DNA of 64,000 nucleotides from Metellina segmentata (GCA_947359465.1 OX375878.1:71539916-71603915), one strand, 5' to 3'. Positions 12,001 to 24,422 are shown, counted from the first letter of the stretch. A program made the numbers and translations. The notes: generated by a model not told the origin, from the sequence alone.

Positions 12001-12389
12001 GTTGTTGTTGTCGTGCGGGCCATATATGGCCCAATTGGGAGTGCCATTGCCTCGGAGGGTTGGACTTCTTCATACATGACACATCCGTTTTACAGAAAGG
12101 TCCCTTTCACTCATCCATTCACTGACACATATCGTAATTTAGATCCCAATCAGAGGCCGATAACCCCCTGATCAGGTACCCCCAGAGGTATTGATTTGGT
12201 ATGGGAACATGGGGGACTTTGTGACCACGACCTATTTGACGTGTCCCACCCACCATTAGCGAACACGACGGTCTTTTGCCAGGTCCAAGCGCCGATCTCG
12301 CAACCATCAGAATTGCAGGCTCTGCTGAGGACAGAACCCACAACCCTTCCGATGCGAGCCCGACGCTCTACTGACTGAGCTACCGCGGC
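12001..12389 (-). mobile_element. Complete tRNA-derived SINE (family A)
   Basis: A 389-bp SINE on the minus strand, flanked by perfect 13-bp direct repeats TCGACACTATCTT (11988-12000 and 12390-12402). The head GCCGCGGTAGCTCAGTCAGT is tRNA-like. An A-box TAGCTCAGTCAG (12371-12382) and a diverged B-box GGGTTCTGTCC (about 12329-12339) form an internal RNA polymerase III promoter. The body shares AAAGACCGTCGTGT with SINE family B. The 3' end has a 16-bp palindrome, GGGCCATATATGGCCC (12017-12032), and a CAACAACAACAAG tail, typical of LINE-mobilised SINEs. Confidence 0.88.
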
Positions 12390-12439
12390 TCGACACTATC
12401 TTTATGACGCAGTATCGCACCATTTACAAACTTGGTTAG

Positions 12440-12520
12440 ATCTTTATAGGTATATTCCTTCATTGACAAAATTGGTCAGATGTTGATGGACGAGATATCT
12501 CGTCGAAACCACTTGGAGGG
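12440..12520 (-). repeat. Dispersed copy of the ~41-bp satellite monomer
   Basis: Reads AAAATTGGTCAGATGTTGAT then GGACGAGATATCTCGTC, a reverse-complement copy of the satellite monomer including the GAGATATCTC palindrome. Confidence 0.6.
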
Positions 12521-13170
12521 TGAAGAACACGCAAACCTGTTTCTCAATTTTGTTCTGACATGGAACTTGCTTCCCTGACTACAATTTTTTGCAAGACATT
12601 GCGTTGCTTCGAACGTCTTCTTCACTTGCAGGTGCATTGGCTTTAAAATCTTGCTTTATCTTTTTGTGTAGACTAACTTTCATTAATAAGGATCCATATC
12701 ACTATGCAGAACATGAAGAGACTCTAAAGAGCAATGAAGTTTGATGACTTAGTCCTTCACTTGAGGTAATTAATTAGACGACTTCAATAGACGCATTGTG
12801 AGCGTCGTACACCAGGATCGACGGAGTGAAACGCTTCTGGAGAGAATGACCAGACCTTTACTTGTCCATCATCAACCTTGTCATACCCTCCCTTTCTCTC
12901 TCTCAACCCGAAGAGACGATTAATCCATTTTCCTCCTCTATCTGTTATATGTCCTTAAATTCGAACAATAAAACGCCTCAACTTTTATTTGGGATATTCC
13001 CCCAAAACTATATTCCCCGTGTAGCAAGAACAAATTACCAAGTGTGACAAAACAAATAACTTAAATGTGCGATCTATTATCATGCGTGTTTGAAGTAAAA
13101 GGTATTAAACTTACATAAACAGCATATTTTTAAAGCACTTGCTTCTGATAAGTTTCATTTATATTCATTA
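12521..13170. other. Intronic stretch, nothing assigned
   Basis: No motif, repeat end or supported frame was seen. The frame at 12862-13047 has no recognisable domain. Confidence 0.35.
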
Positions 13171-13715
13171 CTAGCTGAATAATCCTGCGTTGCTCGAGTT
13201 GAAATATTTAAGTGCTGATTGAAAAATGAATTAGAATAATCACTTCTCTTACGTGGAAAAATACAATAATTTAAGTTGTACATAAAAAAAAGTCGTACAA
13301 AAACTTTTTAACTTTAATCATTTAAGTTGTACTAAAAATACTTTTAAACTTCGTTTTAACTTTTTTATAGCTTCTAAGAAATTTAGTAATACTCAAATAT
13401 GACCGCGACATTTCCCTGTATTAACACAAATATACAAACCCTGTAGAACGTGTTTCCTTGTCCATGTTCATATATTGCAAGAAAAAAAACTTTATATTTT
13501 AAAATTGGGCTTCAAGGGGTACTTTTAGGATTACCTGTGTGCCAATTTTCATGGTTGTAAGTGCTCTATGTTGGTGTGAACACAGGAAAGTAATACCCTA
13601 TGTTTTCCGCAGTGTTTTAAAGTATAAGTGTACTACATTTTGCTTGGATTGGTAAAACGGCGTAGATTTGTATAGACAATATACACACGAAAACATCCTT
13701 TTATGTATATATAGA
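13171..13715 (-). mobile_element. Small non-autonomous Helitron
   Basis: On the minus strand the element starts TCTATATATACATAAAAGG (13715 down), preceded by A, and ends CAGGATTATTCAGCTAG followed by T (13171). That is Helitron architecture: 5' TC, 3' CTAG and insertion between A and T without target duplication. The 5' start resembles that of the Helitron at 43909-44554. There is no coding capacity in 545 bp. Confidence 0.65.
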
Positions 13716-15010
13716 TTGTTTTCACAGTCGAGTTCTCAGATACGTTTGGTTGGTGGTTGGATTTTAGGGCTAAATATATTTGTCCCAAGCTGCGCCAAAT
13801 ACAAGACAGGCAACATCAAATAATCTCAAACATGCACTCATTATTGATTCAAACCCATTGCATTGCTTTCTCAAAGCCTGTGACAACCCCTAAATTTTCA
13901 GACTGTACACCCACTCTATTTGTCATTTCACACATATTATTTATTTTCCATGCAGTTAAGATGTGTCACCCCTGAATCTGCTCATCAAAATTCATGTTCA
14001 TGATATCCGTTTATTATGCTATACAGCTAGAAACAGTAATCTTTATTCAAAACCTCTTTACATTTTAGTACTTCAATAATATTTTAATTTGACAAATTTA
14101 TAATTAAGCTTCCCGCCGAACACATATCTCAAATTATTAGCTGCATGGTTCAAGACAATATTAAGATCATCATTGCAGCATAATATGTATGTTATGTATT
14201 TTCTTAATACTTTAGTTAGGTCGTGCTTTTAAAACCGGTAAAATGCACAAGAATATTACTTATATATATCGTTATTTATGAATCTATTCTTATTCAAGCA
14301 AATAAAAAATTTATACCAAACCCTAAAATTATAATAATGTCTCGAACATACCCGAATTTTAAAATGGGAAATGTTTAAATAAATAAAGCTTCTTCCACAA
14401 GCTTTTCGTTTAAAAAAGAAAACGCTTTTAAATCTACTTTTATTTACTCTAATCAAACTCTTCTCTTCCTACCCTCTTGCTTTTGATCTTTAAAGACTAC
14501 CCAATTTTCTTTCGTTCGATCATTTATTCACTGTCTACATTTTTCTCTGCCCTTGATTATCTATCATTTTATTATACAGCAGGAATAAATTCTTCGTCTT
14601 ACGTTAACCGTCTTCTTTCGTGATGGAGATTTCTCCTTCATGTATATTTAAACCTAAACTATTCTTATCATACACATTCGAACGCAAATGACCAAACTAC
14701 AGTGGTTGGTATAATATATACGGTATAATATATGTGTTCATGTTATATTAGATTAGAGAAATGTGTCTTAAGTTTCATTTTTACACTTTTTCTACCAAAT
14801 TAATTCATTAATATTGCAGAACATTTAGTGTATATTAAAAGCGCATTAGCTATAAATCCTCAAATGATTTCTATGCGCTATGTGTTCATTAATTAAATAA
14901 AGATAGTCTTATTATTGTGACATGATACTGAAATTGAACTAGGATGTATTGTAACATGTACTTAACCGTATAAAAGGAACTTCTATATGCGGTTTTGATT
15001 ATAACCTACA
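13716..15010. other. AT-rich intronic sequence, nothing assigned
   Basis: No supported gene, element end or array. Short ATATA-rich patches occur near 14710. Confidence 0.4.
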
Positions 15011-15215
15011 CACTCTCAACAAAAAACTAATACACCGTTAATAAGGATGAAGGTGTAGTCAATGAATTTTTTCATTTACATCGCACATAATCGCATGGTT
15101 TCGTACGCAAATATCCGTTCTAAAAGCTACAGGACTTGTTACCAATTCGGACCTTCTACGCCAACATAATTTTTCCCAGGCTTCTTTCAACCCATAGATA
15201 CGATTATTTAGTCAT
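15011..15215 (-). pseudogene. Decayed Tc1 end and transposase N-terminus
   Basis: CACTCTCAACAAAAAACTAA resembles the terminal repeat of the intact Tc1 at 7338. Further in, the minus strand reads RIYGLKEAWEKLCWRRRSEL, a degraded form of the IIGLKEAGWANRRIARH helix of that element. Only the 5' portion remains. Confidence 0.5.
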
Positions 15216-16494
15216 TACGTGTATTGCAAGGATTAAAGAAACACTACACGCTTAAAGACGCTCAGAGAATTTAAAAAACATATTAGCACAAATGCACTGT
15301 CCACTGATATCATATGATGGATCCTTTAATGTAATCACGACTTGAAGAATATACTTTTGAAAAAGTGTTAGGGAATAAAACTTTATGATACTCAAGAATG
15401 TCAACATAACCTTTAATATTAACTTTAAGGAATCGTCAGAATTCATCAACTTTGAAATTATCACTGCCTCCTCTCTTTGCGACGGATACATACAGCTACT
15501 AACTCTGCATAAACGCCATATTAATCTTTCCAATTTCCAATAAAATGAAGAGAATGTGCGTAACACTGAACGTGAAACTGGTTGGGAATCACTACCTTGA
15601 ATCATTTTCATTTCATTTTCACATACGCAGATAGTAGACGATAAATATGCTGATAAGTGTGAGAAACTCCTATATCAGTGATACTTTTATCTCTTGATCC
15701 ATAGAGAGAGAGAGAGAGAGAGAGAGATTCACATCTACAGAAAACTCTTTAAAACCCTACCTACCCAATTCCCTGTCCCATTCGTAAAGCAATGAGTCGT
15801 GTGTCTCCGAATGTTCCATCAGGGTATTGTGAAGATCGAAATAAATATTCTCTCAGGTACCGAGAGCTATAAACAAGCTCAGCAAATGGAGGGCTGATAT
15901 TTGCTCAGATATTTGCACTGTCCCATACAAAGCTTCCAACACCCCTAGAGGGAATAATCAAATAAACATGATGTCGCAAACAAAACTAAATGCAGTTCCT
16001 TGGTGTCTTGGGACACACACTATCTCTTTTCAACTTCTCTATCATTTTCACTTCACTCGTATCAAATCTCCGTAGGGATCTCGAGGATTAATTGATTGCC
16101 GAAATCTACTGCACAAGTTGTTCTGCACCCAAAAAGAACGAAATTCCTTGGTGAGTTATCTGTTACACAGATGCTATCACAGTAAAGCATGGTTTCAGTA
16201 ATGTAAAGATATCTGAGCGATTTGGATATGCTCACACTAATCCAAGGGTCATTTATGTATGATTCTTGATTGTACCAACCTCTTTTAGGGAACATTCACA
16301 TTTGTTATTATTTATTTTTCTCATCCTAAAACCATCTTTAAATTGAACGCTGTGAAATTTCGCCCATAACAAGAATCCGTATATTAGTTCCTCCGTAAAT
16401 CTTCAAAGCTATCTAACAATTTGTATTATCTTCATGATTTATGTGATACATTTAACTTCATCAAGAAAACATTTAATTCGACAAGACTTCTATT
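15216..16494. other. Intronic stretch with an (AG)n microsatellite
   Basis: A pure AG dinucleotide run occupies 15703-15726. The open frames at 15252-15611 and 16062-16295 (minus) have no recognised domain or splice support. Confidence 0.45.
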
Positions 16495-17490
16495 TCTCAC
16501 ATTGTATCATCACATCCAATGGCCTTCTATTTCTCATAATGTATCATCTTATATAATGGCATTCTATTTCTTCTCATCATGTATCATCATATCCAATGGC
16601 CTTCTATTTCTCATCATGTATCATCATATCCTTAGGCCTTCTATTTCTCACCATGTATCATCATACCCAATGACTTTCTATTTCTCATGTATCATCATAT
16701 CCATAGGCCTTCTATTTCTCATCATGTATCATCATATCCTTAGGCCTTCTATTTCTCACCATGTATCATCATATCCAATGACTTTCTATTTCTCATGTAT
16801 CATCATATCCCTTGGCCTTCTATTTCTCACCATGTATCATCATATCCAATGGCTTTCTATTTCTCATCATGTATCATCATATCCTTAGGCCTTCTATTTC
16901 TCACCATGTATCATCATATCCAATGACTTTCTATTTCTCATGTATCATCATATCCATAGGCCTTCTATTTCTCATCATGTATCGTCATATCCTTAGGCCT
17001 TCTATTTCTCACCATGTATCATCATATCCAATGACTTTCTATTTCTCATGTATCATCATATCCATAGGCCTTCTATTTCTCATCATGTATCATCATATCC
17101 CTTGGCCTTCTATTTCTCACCATGTATCATCATATCCAATGGCTTTCTATTTCTCATCATGTATCATCATATCCTTAGGCCTTCTATTTCTCACCATGTA
17201 TCATCATATCCAATGACTTTCTATTTCTCATGTATCATCATATCCATAGGCCTTCTATTTCTCATCAGGTACCGTCATATCCTTAGGCCTTCTATTTCTC
17301 ACCATGTATCATCATATCCAATGACTTTCTATTTCTCATGTATCATCATATCCATAGGCCTTCTATTTCTCATCATGTATCATCATATCCCTTGGCCTTC
17401 TATTTCTCACCATGTATCATCATATCCAATGGCTTTCTATTTCTCATCATGTATCATCATATCCTTAGGCCTTCTATTTCTCATCATATC
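16495..17490. repeat. Higher-order minisatellite, about 1 kb
   Basis: Tandem array of related 34- and 37-bp units built on CTATTTCTCATCATGTATCA followed by TCATATCC and a variable tail (TTAGGC, CAATGAC, ATAGGC, CTTGGC, CAATGGC). A recurring order of two 37-mers and one 34-mer makes a 108-bp higher-order repeat, and longer blocks recur as well. Because 108 is divisible by three, long open frames appear on the + strand. I treat them as a by-product. Confidence 0.92.
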
Positions 17491-17505
17491 CTCAGACACG
17501 AGGAC

Positions 17506-17825
17506 CGCGGTAAACCAGTTGTAAGAGCAACGGATTAACAAACGGAGTATTGCTAGTTTTGAACTCGTTCTAGCCAAAGACCGTTGTGTACACGGGGACT
17601 GGTGTACGTAAAATCAATCATGTCTTCAAATGTCCTCACTTTGGAGTGGTGTTGAAGATTGAAAAGTGGGGGTGCCAGAATGTTTTTAGCATCTGACAAT
17701 GGCGAGATCAAAATTACGATGTGTTGTCCTAGAATATTTCCCTTCTGGATTGATCCCAGACTGTCGCCAATAGCCCATTTTGTTGCTCAAGTGTGACGTT
17801 GATTAACTACCTAACTTAGACACAT
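17506..17825 (+). mobile_element. SINE family B copy
   Basis: Adjoins the minisatellite. It starts with a tRNA-like head (GACCGCGGTAAACCAGTTGT), continues AAAGACCGTTGTGTACACGG and the family body (TGGAGTGGTGTTGAAG, AATTACGATGTGTTGTCCT, TTGATCCCAGACTGTCG) and ends near GTTGATTAACTACC. Confidence 0.7.
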
Positions 17826-19279
17826 GAGCGTTCCTGTGACGGAACAAAAATCAACAACAGTCAAGGTGAAGAGCTATCAGACAAATGTTTTTTAATTACA
17901 TGGAAAGGTCAGAATAATCATATTCCTCAATGTGATATAAAACGCTTAATTTGGCAACTCTCATAGAGCAGGATTATTAAAAAGGATGAAATGTTCAGTC
18001 AAAATAACTTGTTCCAATTATTCCCTCCAAATATGAAAACTTCATTAAACTGAATTGACAATAATATGTATTAAGCACCTTTAAATCCGGTTATATTATT
18101 CCGGATTCCGAAACTAAAATTACCAAACGCCTTGTTTATTATGTATATTCTGGTGAAAATAATTATTTACTTTTTCTAAAAAACTACATTTCTTATTGCA
18201 TAAAATGCGAAAAGTTTCCCTTCTAAACTAATTTAAAGAATTGAGTGAAATAAAAAATAATGTATAATTAATTATTTTATCTGTTAACTGCTGCTTTGTA
18301 AACTGACATTATTTTTTATTTCATTCATAAACTATGAAACGATACTCTGAAATTTTGGTTGAGAATAGTTATAGTACAGCTTAGTAAGCGGAAACCAAAA
18401 TTACAATGCATCATTCAAAAAGCTTCATTTTAACGACCAAAATGTGTAAAATAACGAGTCGAAAATAACAAAGAAATATTTTTAAATGACTGAAAAATAC
18501 CATGCTGCGTAAAATCTTCAAAAATGCAAAAAAAATTTAACAAAGGTACCTAAACCAGTTTAAGTTTTAATAAAACAAGCTTGAAAATATTTTAGCAATC
18601 TTTTAATCCTAAACATAGCAATCCGATATTTCATAAACAGTATGAAAATGATAAAGATTGTAATAGTAACTCCAAAAGGGTCTTTCTTCTATAGATGGAC
18701 TATCAAATTAGGTAAGATCAATCCGCGCGAAAAACAATTTTCATTTTGACACAGACAAAAATGTACTTGAACATAATCCTTTAAGACTTGAGTTTTCGGT
18801 AAGTTATAAAGGATGGAGATTAAAAGTAAAAACACCAATCTTATTTTCTGATAGGTTTTACATCGATTTTATTACGCATGGCAATTAATAATTAAGTTAA
18901 CTTTTTAAAAGCTACATCACTTCTAATTAATCATGCAGTTTCTTAAAAAACACATGGTATTCGCAACTAATCGAACACATTTCACATTAACGAAAAGAAA
19001 ATATAACTTTAAATTTAGTGTTTTTAATGGAATGGTGACTTTAAATAAATAATTTTAGCTTTATTTTGAATCTTTTGAAGTGTTTACCGTTCGTGAAAAC
19101 TAAAGCGGACGCAGTCATGTGGGTATGAGTTCTCAGAAGCAGTGACCAACTATATCCTTTTTTGCTAAGCCATCACATTTATGTGACAAATTATGTGTCA
19201 AATAGGAGAAGCATTTAAAAAAATTTAATCCAGTTAAACTTTCATTCGATCTATAGCTATATATCCTATTGTAAAATGA
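17826..19279. other. AT-rich intronic sequence with one short hairpin
   Basis: An 18-bp inverted repeat (TGAAATAAAAAATAATGT near 18245 and its complement near 18306) encloses a spacer of about 44 bases. Nothing else is supported. Confidence 0.4.
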
Positions 19280-19590
19280 CCGCGCTATCCCGGTTGGAGG
19301 AGTAACGGATTGGCGACCGGATGGTTACGAGTTCGAATCGAAATCAAAACCGTCGTATACAAGAGGGCTGGTGTGCGTTAATTATGACATGACCTCACAT
19401 ATCTTCACGTTGGCATAGTGTGGAAGTTTTTAGAGTGGGGTGACAACTCAAACGTTGTTCTCGTAATCTGACCATGGTTGAAATTGACGAGAAGTCGTCG
19501 GATCTTTCCCTTCGGATTTGATCCCAGACCGTCTAAAATAGCTGTGCGACGGTCCAGTGCAATGTTACTTAAATATCTAACTATTGTACA
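19280..19590 (+). mobile_element. SINE family B copy with clear B-box
   Basis: The head GACCGCGCTATCCCGGTTGG leads to GTTACGAGTTCGAATCG, a good polymerase III B-box. The body follows: CTCACATATCTTCACGTTGG, ATCTGACCATGGTTGAAATT and TTTGATCCCAGACCGTC. It ends in TTACTTAAATATCTAAC. Confidence 0.7.
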
Positions 19591-21665
19591 AATAAAGCAG
19601 TGTATTGAAGTACTCTAATTAAAGTGATATTATATTTCCAGCAAAATAAAAAAATTCCTCCAGTGTTTGTCACGAGGAATATCCTTGCCGAATTCATCCA
19701 AAAGGTGTTCAAAGGATCAGTAATGACACTAGAGAAATCTTTCGTTTTATATGAAAAATTCTTATTGTTCCCATTCAATTAGGTACCAATGTATTGTAAA
19801 ATTTTCCGTAGATTTGAAATCTGTTGAAAAATCTTAAGTATTGCAAATCTTTAAGTACCATCTTTAAGTATTGCAAACATAGGAACTTGGATAAGGAGGA
19901 TAATAAACTGAACGCCAAATCATATGTGGTCTGGAGTGAGCTTCGGTCGATTTCAGATCCCAGATCAGAATCAGAAGTCAAAGTCGCAATACGCAACCGC
20001 GTGTGAGACGTGGGACTCCAGAGTATATTCCTATACCCCTCGCTTCAAAAATACCATCACTCAATAACTCTTATCTGTCATATGCCTTAAGCTTAAACTA
20101 TCACTGCCCAAAAATTTATGTTTCGTCAATAGCAAAAAACAATACTTAATTCCTCCGTAAGTATCTTTAAAGCAATCAAACACAGTTTTCTAAATCTTTA
20201 TGATGTGTTCAATATTTTAACTGCGTTAAGCTGTCAAAAACTTTTAATTTGTAATAACTCGTATTTCTCATCAAATTACAATCCTTAAACTGCAACTGTT
20301 CAAAGCTATGAATTTTGCCCCCGATACCACCCCCCACCCCAAATTCAAAAAATCCATGTATCCTAATTAGTTGGTAAATCCTAAAAGCCGTCTGATATAA
20401 TTTATATTATTTTATGATTTGTGTGTTTAACGTATCGACCTGTCAGAAAACTTTCATACAAACTTTCATACCAACAACTTAATGAATCCAACCGTGTATG
20501 TGTGTGAGTATCGCCAATAACAAAAAATCTAATATTAACATACAGTCAAACAATTCAGCACTTGAAGATGAACAAGCATTGAAAATAATGTAAAAAGTAC
20601 TAATTCTTCCGAGCATTGTTAATATCGTTGAATAAACAACAATATCTTTGGGATTCATAATTGACTTATTAGTTTTAAATCTGAATTTTTCAAATCAGCA
20701 TCGAAGGCTTTTGAAAAACACTAGTACGGAATAGATATTTGTTAACGCTAAAATTTTGTTTGATATGTCAAGTATGTAACATTGAAGAAATTGTAAAAAA
20801 TTTAAAACTATTATATTTGCTTACAAAAATTAATACTGTAAAGCAAATATTTATCCCTAGTTATTGAGATAAATTAAAATTCTCTTTCACCAGAATCATT
20901 GTAAAGAAAGATATGTGGATGATGAAATCGTAACAAAAGGCATGTCTCACCCCCATAAACCAATTATCAACCAAAATAGAGTATTAGCTTTAATACCCAA
21001 TTTCCTACCTCGAGTTGTGAAACATCCAATTCAACTTTACCAAACTTTTCATTCTCCAATATTCATAACGGAAAAGGTAGAGGGGCTTAAGCCAAAATCG
21101 ATTGTTCATCCAGCGTCCATGATTTGACAAATTTCCCCAGCGTAATTGGATTACTTGATTCTAAGTTAATATGGTTCGATTTCCATGATTATTCGCGTGT
21201 ATGAACAAATTATTGCCTTAGCTTTTTGTATTATGCATCGAAATTGGATTTAAATAACGAACAGAATGCGCCAACGCTTTCTTCCAACATGAGAATTAAT
21301 CTTCTGACAACTTAGAGGAGCTTTATGAAGATGTCGAAATGTTACTTTTTACTTGTCCCTCTAATGCAGTGAAATGTGTTTATTAAATTGGTACAAATAA
21401 GGTAAACGCTCATATGTTGTCAGTTATTCATCTTTTTATCTACTTAATAGCCCCTCATTTCTCACATTTATACACATAATTTAAATTGTAACTGATTAAT
21501 TTTAATTTTAATTGAACGCAAACCGGTTTCGGAAAGTTTTGACAGGTACATTCACAGAAATAGGAAACACAGTGAAACTTCTTCAACAAACAAGTCTATA
21601 ACGATACCGTATTTGAATTCTCGTGCGTGCAAACAATCATCTACAGAAGGATCAACAAATTGTTC
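19591..21665. other. AT-rich intronic sequence, nothing assigned
   Basis: Frames at 19775-20006 and 20915-21127 lack recognisable domains. No element ends were found. Confidence 0.4.
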
Positions 21666-21669
21666 TCTC

Positions 21670-21985
21670 AATGGATCGGCTGATTGGTACTACAATGTAT
21701 ATTGCGTTTACGTGGCACAGAAATCATTGTTTATGGAATGACTCTATCAATAGAAAACTACCAAGAGAAGTATTCTGTTGATAGCCTTTAATAAGAGATA
21801 CTTTTAACCGTTCGGCCGTCTGCTATTACAATGTATATTTTGTTTACTTGGGATAGAAATAATTATTGCTTACATAAAAGCAAACAGGAGAGCTTTTCTG
21901 AGAGAGGTCTTCAATTAGAGGCTCTTTTAACTCACTCGACCATCTGGTGCTATTATGTAGTAAGATTTGTGAAATAACTGACAAT
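21670..21985. repeat. Diverged tandem repeat of ~125-137 bp
   Basis: Three imperfect copies start near 21676, 21814 and 21938, each around TCGGCCGTCTG and CTATTACAATGTATAT variants and carrying GTTTACTTGGGATAGAAAT and CTTTTAAC. Copies are clearly diverged. Confidence 0.55.
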
Positions 21986-22097
21986 ATATGACCGTTCATC
22001 TTATATGTATTAATAACTGACACTTCATAAATTTGAATCCCGGTCAGATGACGATGTCATTTCAAACTTACACGCGTTGCAAACATGAGGACACTAA

Positions 22098-22928
22098 GGT
22101 CCGGTGCACACATCCGGTTTTTCAACGAGCGGCGCCTCTGCGGCACCGAAGCCCAACTATGCACACATAACCGTGAAATGACGCAAGTACTCATTTCGCG
22201 CCATTTGCGATATATATTCTATCGAAGAGAACGCGTTTATTTCGCTTACTTGGTGTGCAAAAAAGTATATTTGGAAACAAAATAGACGTTACTGGATACA
22301 ACCATTTATTAATTATTATTTATATTCCCTTTGTTTATGAAAACTAGATACTTCAGAACGGAGACTCATGTGCGGCACCGTGGGGAACTGTGGTACAAAT
22401 TGCACGCAAGTTGGACGTACGTCGCCCCAGCGGCTCTGGAGTCGTGTGCACTGCTCCATTGTACCTAATGTATCTCAGACCGCACTTGCGTTGCGGCAGC
22501 GGCGCCGAAGCCCAATTATGCACACATAACCGTGAAATGACGCAGGTACTCATTTCGCGCCATTTGCGATAAAAATTTTATCGAAGTAAACGTGTTTATT
22601 TCGCTTAGTTGGTGTAATGAAAAAAAAGTATGTTTTGAAACAAAATAGACGTTACTGGATACAACCATTTGTTAATTATTATTTATATTTCATTTATTTA
22701 CTTCAAGTACTTATTTTAATTATTTAGGTACTTCAGAACGGAGAGGCGTGTTCGGCGAGCTGCTAGCCGTGGGGAACTGCGGTACAAATTGCACACAAGT
22801 TGGACTTGCGTCGCCGCAGCGGCGCCGGAGGCATGTGTTCACTACTAAATTGGATTTAATGTATCTCAGAACGCACTCGCTTGCGTTGCGGCAGCGCACG
22901 TTGAAAAACCGAATGTGTGCACCGGGCC
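22098..22928. mobile_element. Harbinger-like MITE with internal tandem duplication
   Basis: The left end GGTCCGGTGCACACATCCGG is matched by the reverse complement of the right end (GGCCCGGTGCACACATTCGG). TAA lies before and TTA after, close to the 3-bp target sites of PIF/Harbinger elements. Inside, a segment of about 361 bp starting at GAAGCCCA is present twice (about 22147 and 22508), joined at a GGCGCC. The related single-copy element is at 35365-35819. Confidence 0.7.
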
Positions 22929-22951
22929 TTAAAGCCACCTACTTAATACCT

Positions 22952-23036
22952 TATTCTACGTGCACCAGCCCCCGTGTACACGACGGTCTTTGTCTGGACC
23001 TAGTTTCTAACTAGCAACTCTTCGGTTTCTAATACG
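22952..23036 (-). mobile_element. SINE family B fragment
   Basis: The minus strand reads CAAAGACCGTCGTGTACACG followed by GGGGCTGGTGCACG, the diagnostic core of family B. Only the head-to-core part remains. Confidence 0.6.
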
Positions 23037-23139
23037 TTGTACTTTCAACTAGTCTACCACGACCCTAGGATATAAGGATAAGCCGAAAAATAAGTGTTTT
23101 CCCACTAATAGTTTATCTTTTTCTGTTGGTTTCACTGCT

Positions 23140-23680
23140 GCGCTGATGGGCTGTCTCTCGGTTGCGAATGTTGAGGAGCCATGTTTGTTTATTTTTTTAT
23201 ATTTATTTACAATCTGGCAGAGGGGTTACGTCCAATCGCGCTACGCCTGGGGAGACTGGTGGTCCTGTGATCATCTCGTGCCCCTCCGGCCTGGGTTTTA
23301 TGGAAGGGCCTTGTACAGACCTATTTTAACTTTTTAAAACCTTTTAACCTCTCTTCGTTTTATCATGTATTTTTTTTCTAATATCGACCGCATGTGTTTT
23401 TTTAGTGTGTTCTTGTATGTTCAGTGTGTTTTTTTATGCCTTTTCTGATCGATGTTGTATTCCAGTTTTTATTCTTTAGCAGAATTTAATCTCAAGTTCC
23501 GGCGTTGTGTCGTTGTGTTTTTATTCTGGCCTGTTGCCACTTGTACACTTAAATAATTTATTTTTAAAATGGCATGCTTCAATGGAGGCCCTCCCCACCC
23601 CATGGTTATAAAAGGTTCTCTAATCCTCTGGCGAGCGGACCCGGGGGGGGGTCTTTAAAAAAAGCCGAAAGAGAGAGAGA
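23140..23680. other. GC-richer block of unknown origin
   Basis: Contains CTGGGGAGACTGGTGG, TCGTGCCCCTCCGGCCTG and CGGACCCGGGGGGGGG within AT-rich surroundings, and ends in AAAAAAAGCCGAAAGAGAGA. The composition suggests an inserted element end, perhaps an untranslated region of a retroelement, but I do not recognise it. Confidence 0.3.
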
Positions 23681-23946
23681 AATAGTCATCGTTCAAAAAA
23701 CTATCAGTTAAGAAATTTTTGTTGAAAAAGCTGTTTTGGATCTTTCTTTACCAAACATATCAGTACATAAAAGAAAGATATCTACTCCAATAGGAATACA
23801 AATTGTACAATAAACAGTGTAAAAGTCTTTCAAAACACCATTTAGAAACCCTTGATCAGACTAAAATGACATGGGAGGATTATTCTGAACCATCAGTTGA
23901 TATCTCGCATCAGTCTTCGGTATCTAAGACCGAAAAATTCTCCAGA

Positions 23947-24240
23947 TTAAATATCTGCACCGGAAAGGAGTTCTTTGACAATATTCACGAAATCTCCTAA
24001 GCCCCTAAGGGACACCATTGTACTCGTTTGATCTTCTGGAAAAGTTATCCTAACATTAGGTCTTATACGAATACTGCAACTAACGACTTCCGCTATCTGT
24101 TCTGCACCCAGATACAAAAGAAAGTACTTATCTGCACCTGATCTTAACACTTTATCATTCAGGGCCAGATTGGAAAGTGGACTGAAGTGCGAGCTAGAAT
24201 GCATCTTCGCACTGATTGTGGAATACATTTTTTACAAGTT
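23947..24240 (-). other. Open frame in a dispersed repeat, unknown function
   Basis: A 93-codon minus-strand frame including FSPLSNLALNDKVL, DKYFLLYLGAEQIAEV and TFPEDQTSTMVSL. The codon composition looks protein-like. The first ~100 bases have a relative at 27880-27985 (FSLLSNLAVN), so this is repeated sequence, perhaps an unrecognised transposon or a retrocopied gene piece. I do not recognise the family. Confidence 0.35.
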
Positions 24241-24295
24241 TTTCAGTGCAAGTATAAATAGATTGTCGTAGTAAAAAGTACTTTTTTTTCTTTCG

Positions 24296-24345
24296 AATTA
24301 ATTTAATTCATCGCCGTTTTGGCGATGCTTGGCGTCAGTTTTTCT
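24296..24345. repeat. TTCATCGCC-type repeat, left of the SINE cluster
   Basis: TTCATCGCCGTTTTGGCGAT then GCTTGGCGTCAG recurs in near-identical form at 25290-25335 on the other side of the SINE cluster, in the same orientation. Confidence 0.5.
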
Positions 24346-24422
24346 TCGTCAGTGAACTAGAATTTTATCATTTTTCAGAGTTAATATATAAACAGATTAC
24401 CAGAGGAAGGTAGGTAGGTATT

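Noticed and set aside
12320..12389. A tRNA gene on the minus strand
   Set aside because: The A-box is good but the B-box is diverged and the sequence continues as a SINE with tail and target duplications.
10280..13715. One large Helitron between the two CTAGCTGAATAA ends
   Set aside because: Both ends are 3' termini in the same orientation and each has its own downstream sequence, so they are two elements, one truncated.
16421..17524. Three overlapping + strand open frames of 134-158 codons
   Set aside because: They lie wholly in the minisatellite and exist because the 108-bp repeat is divisible by three; no start context, splice sites or known domain.
22390..22572. Open frames across the Harbinger-like MITE as genes
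   Set aside because: Short, overlapping on both strands and confined to non-autonomous elements.
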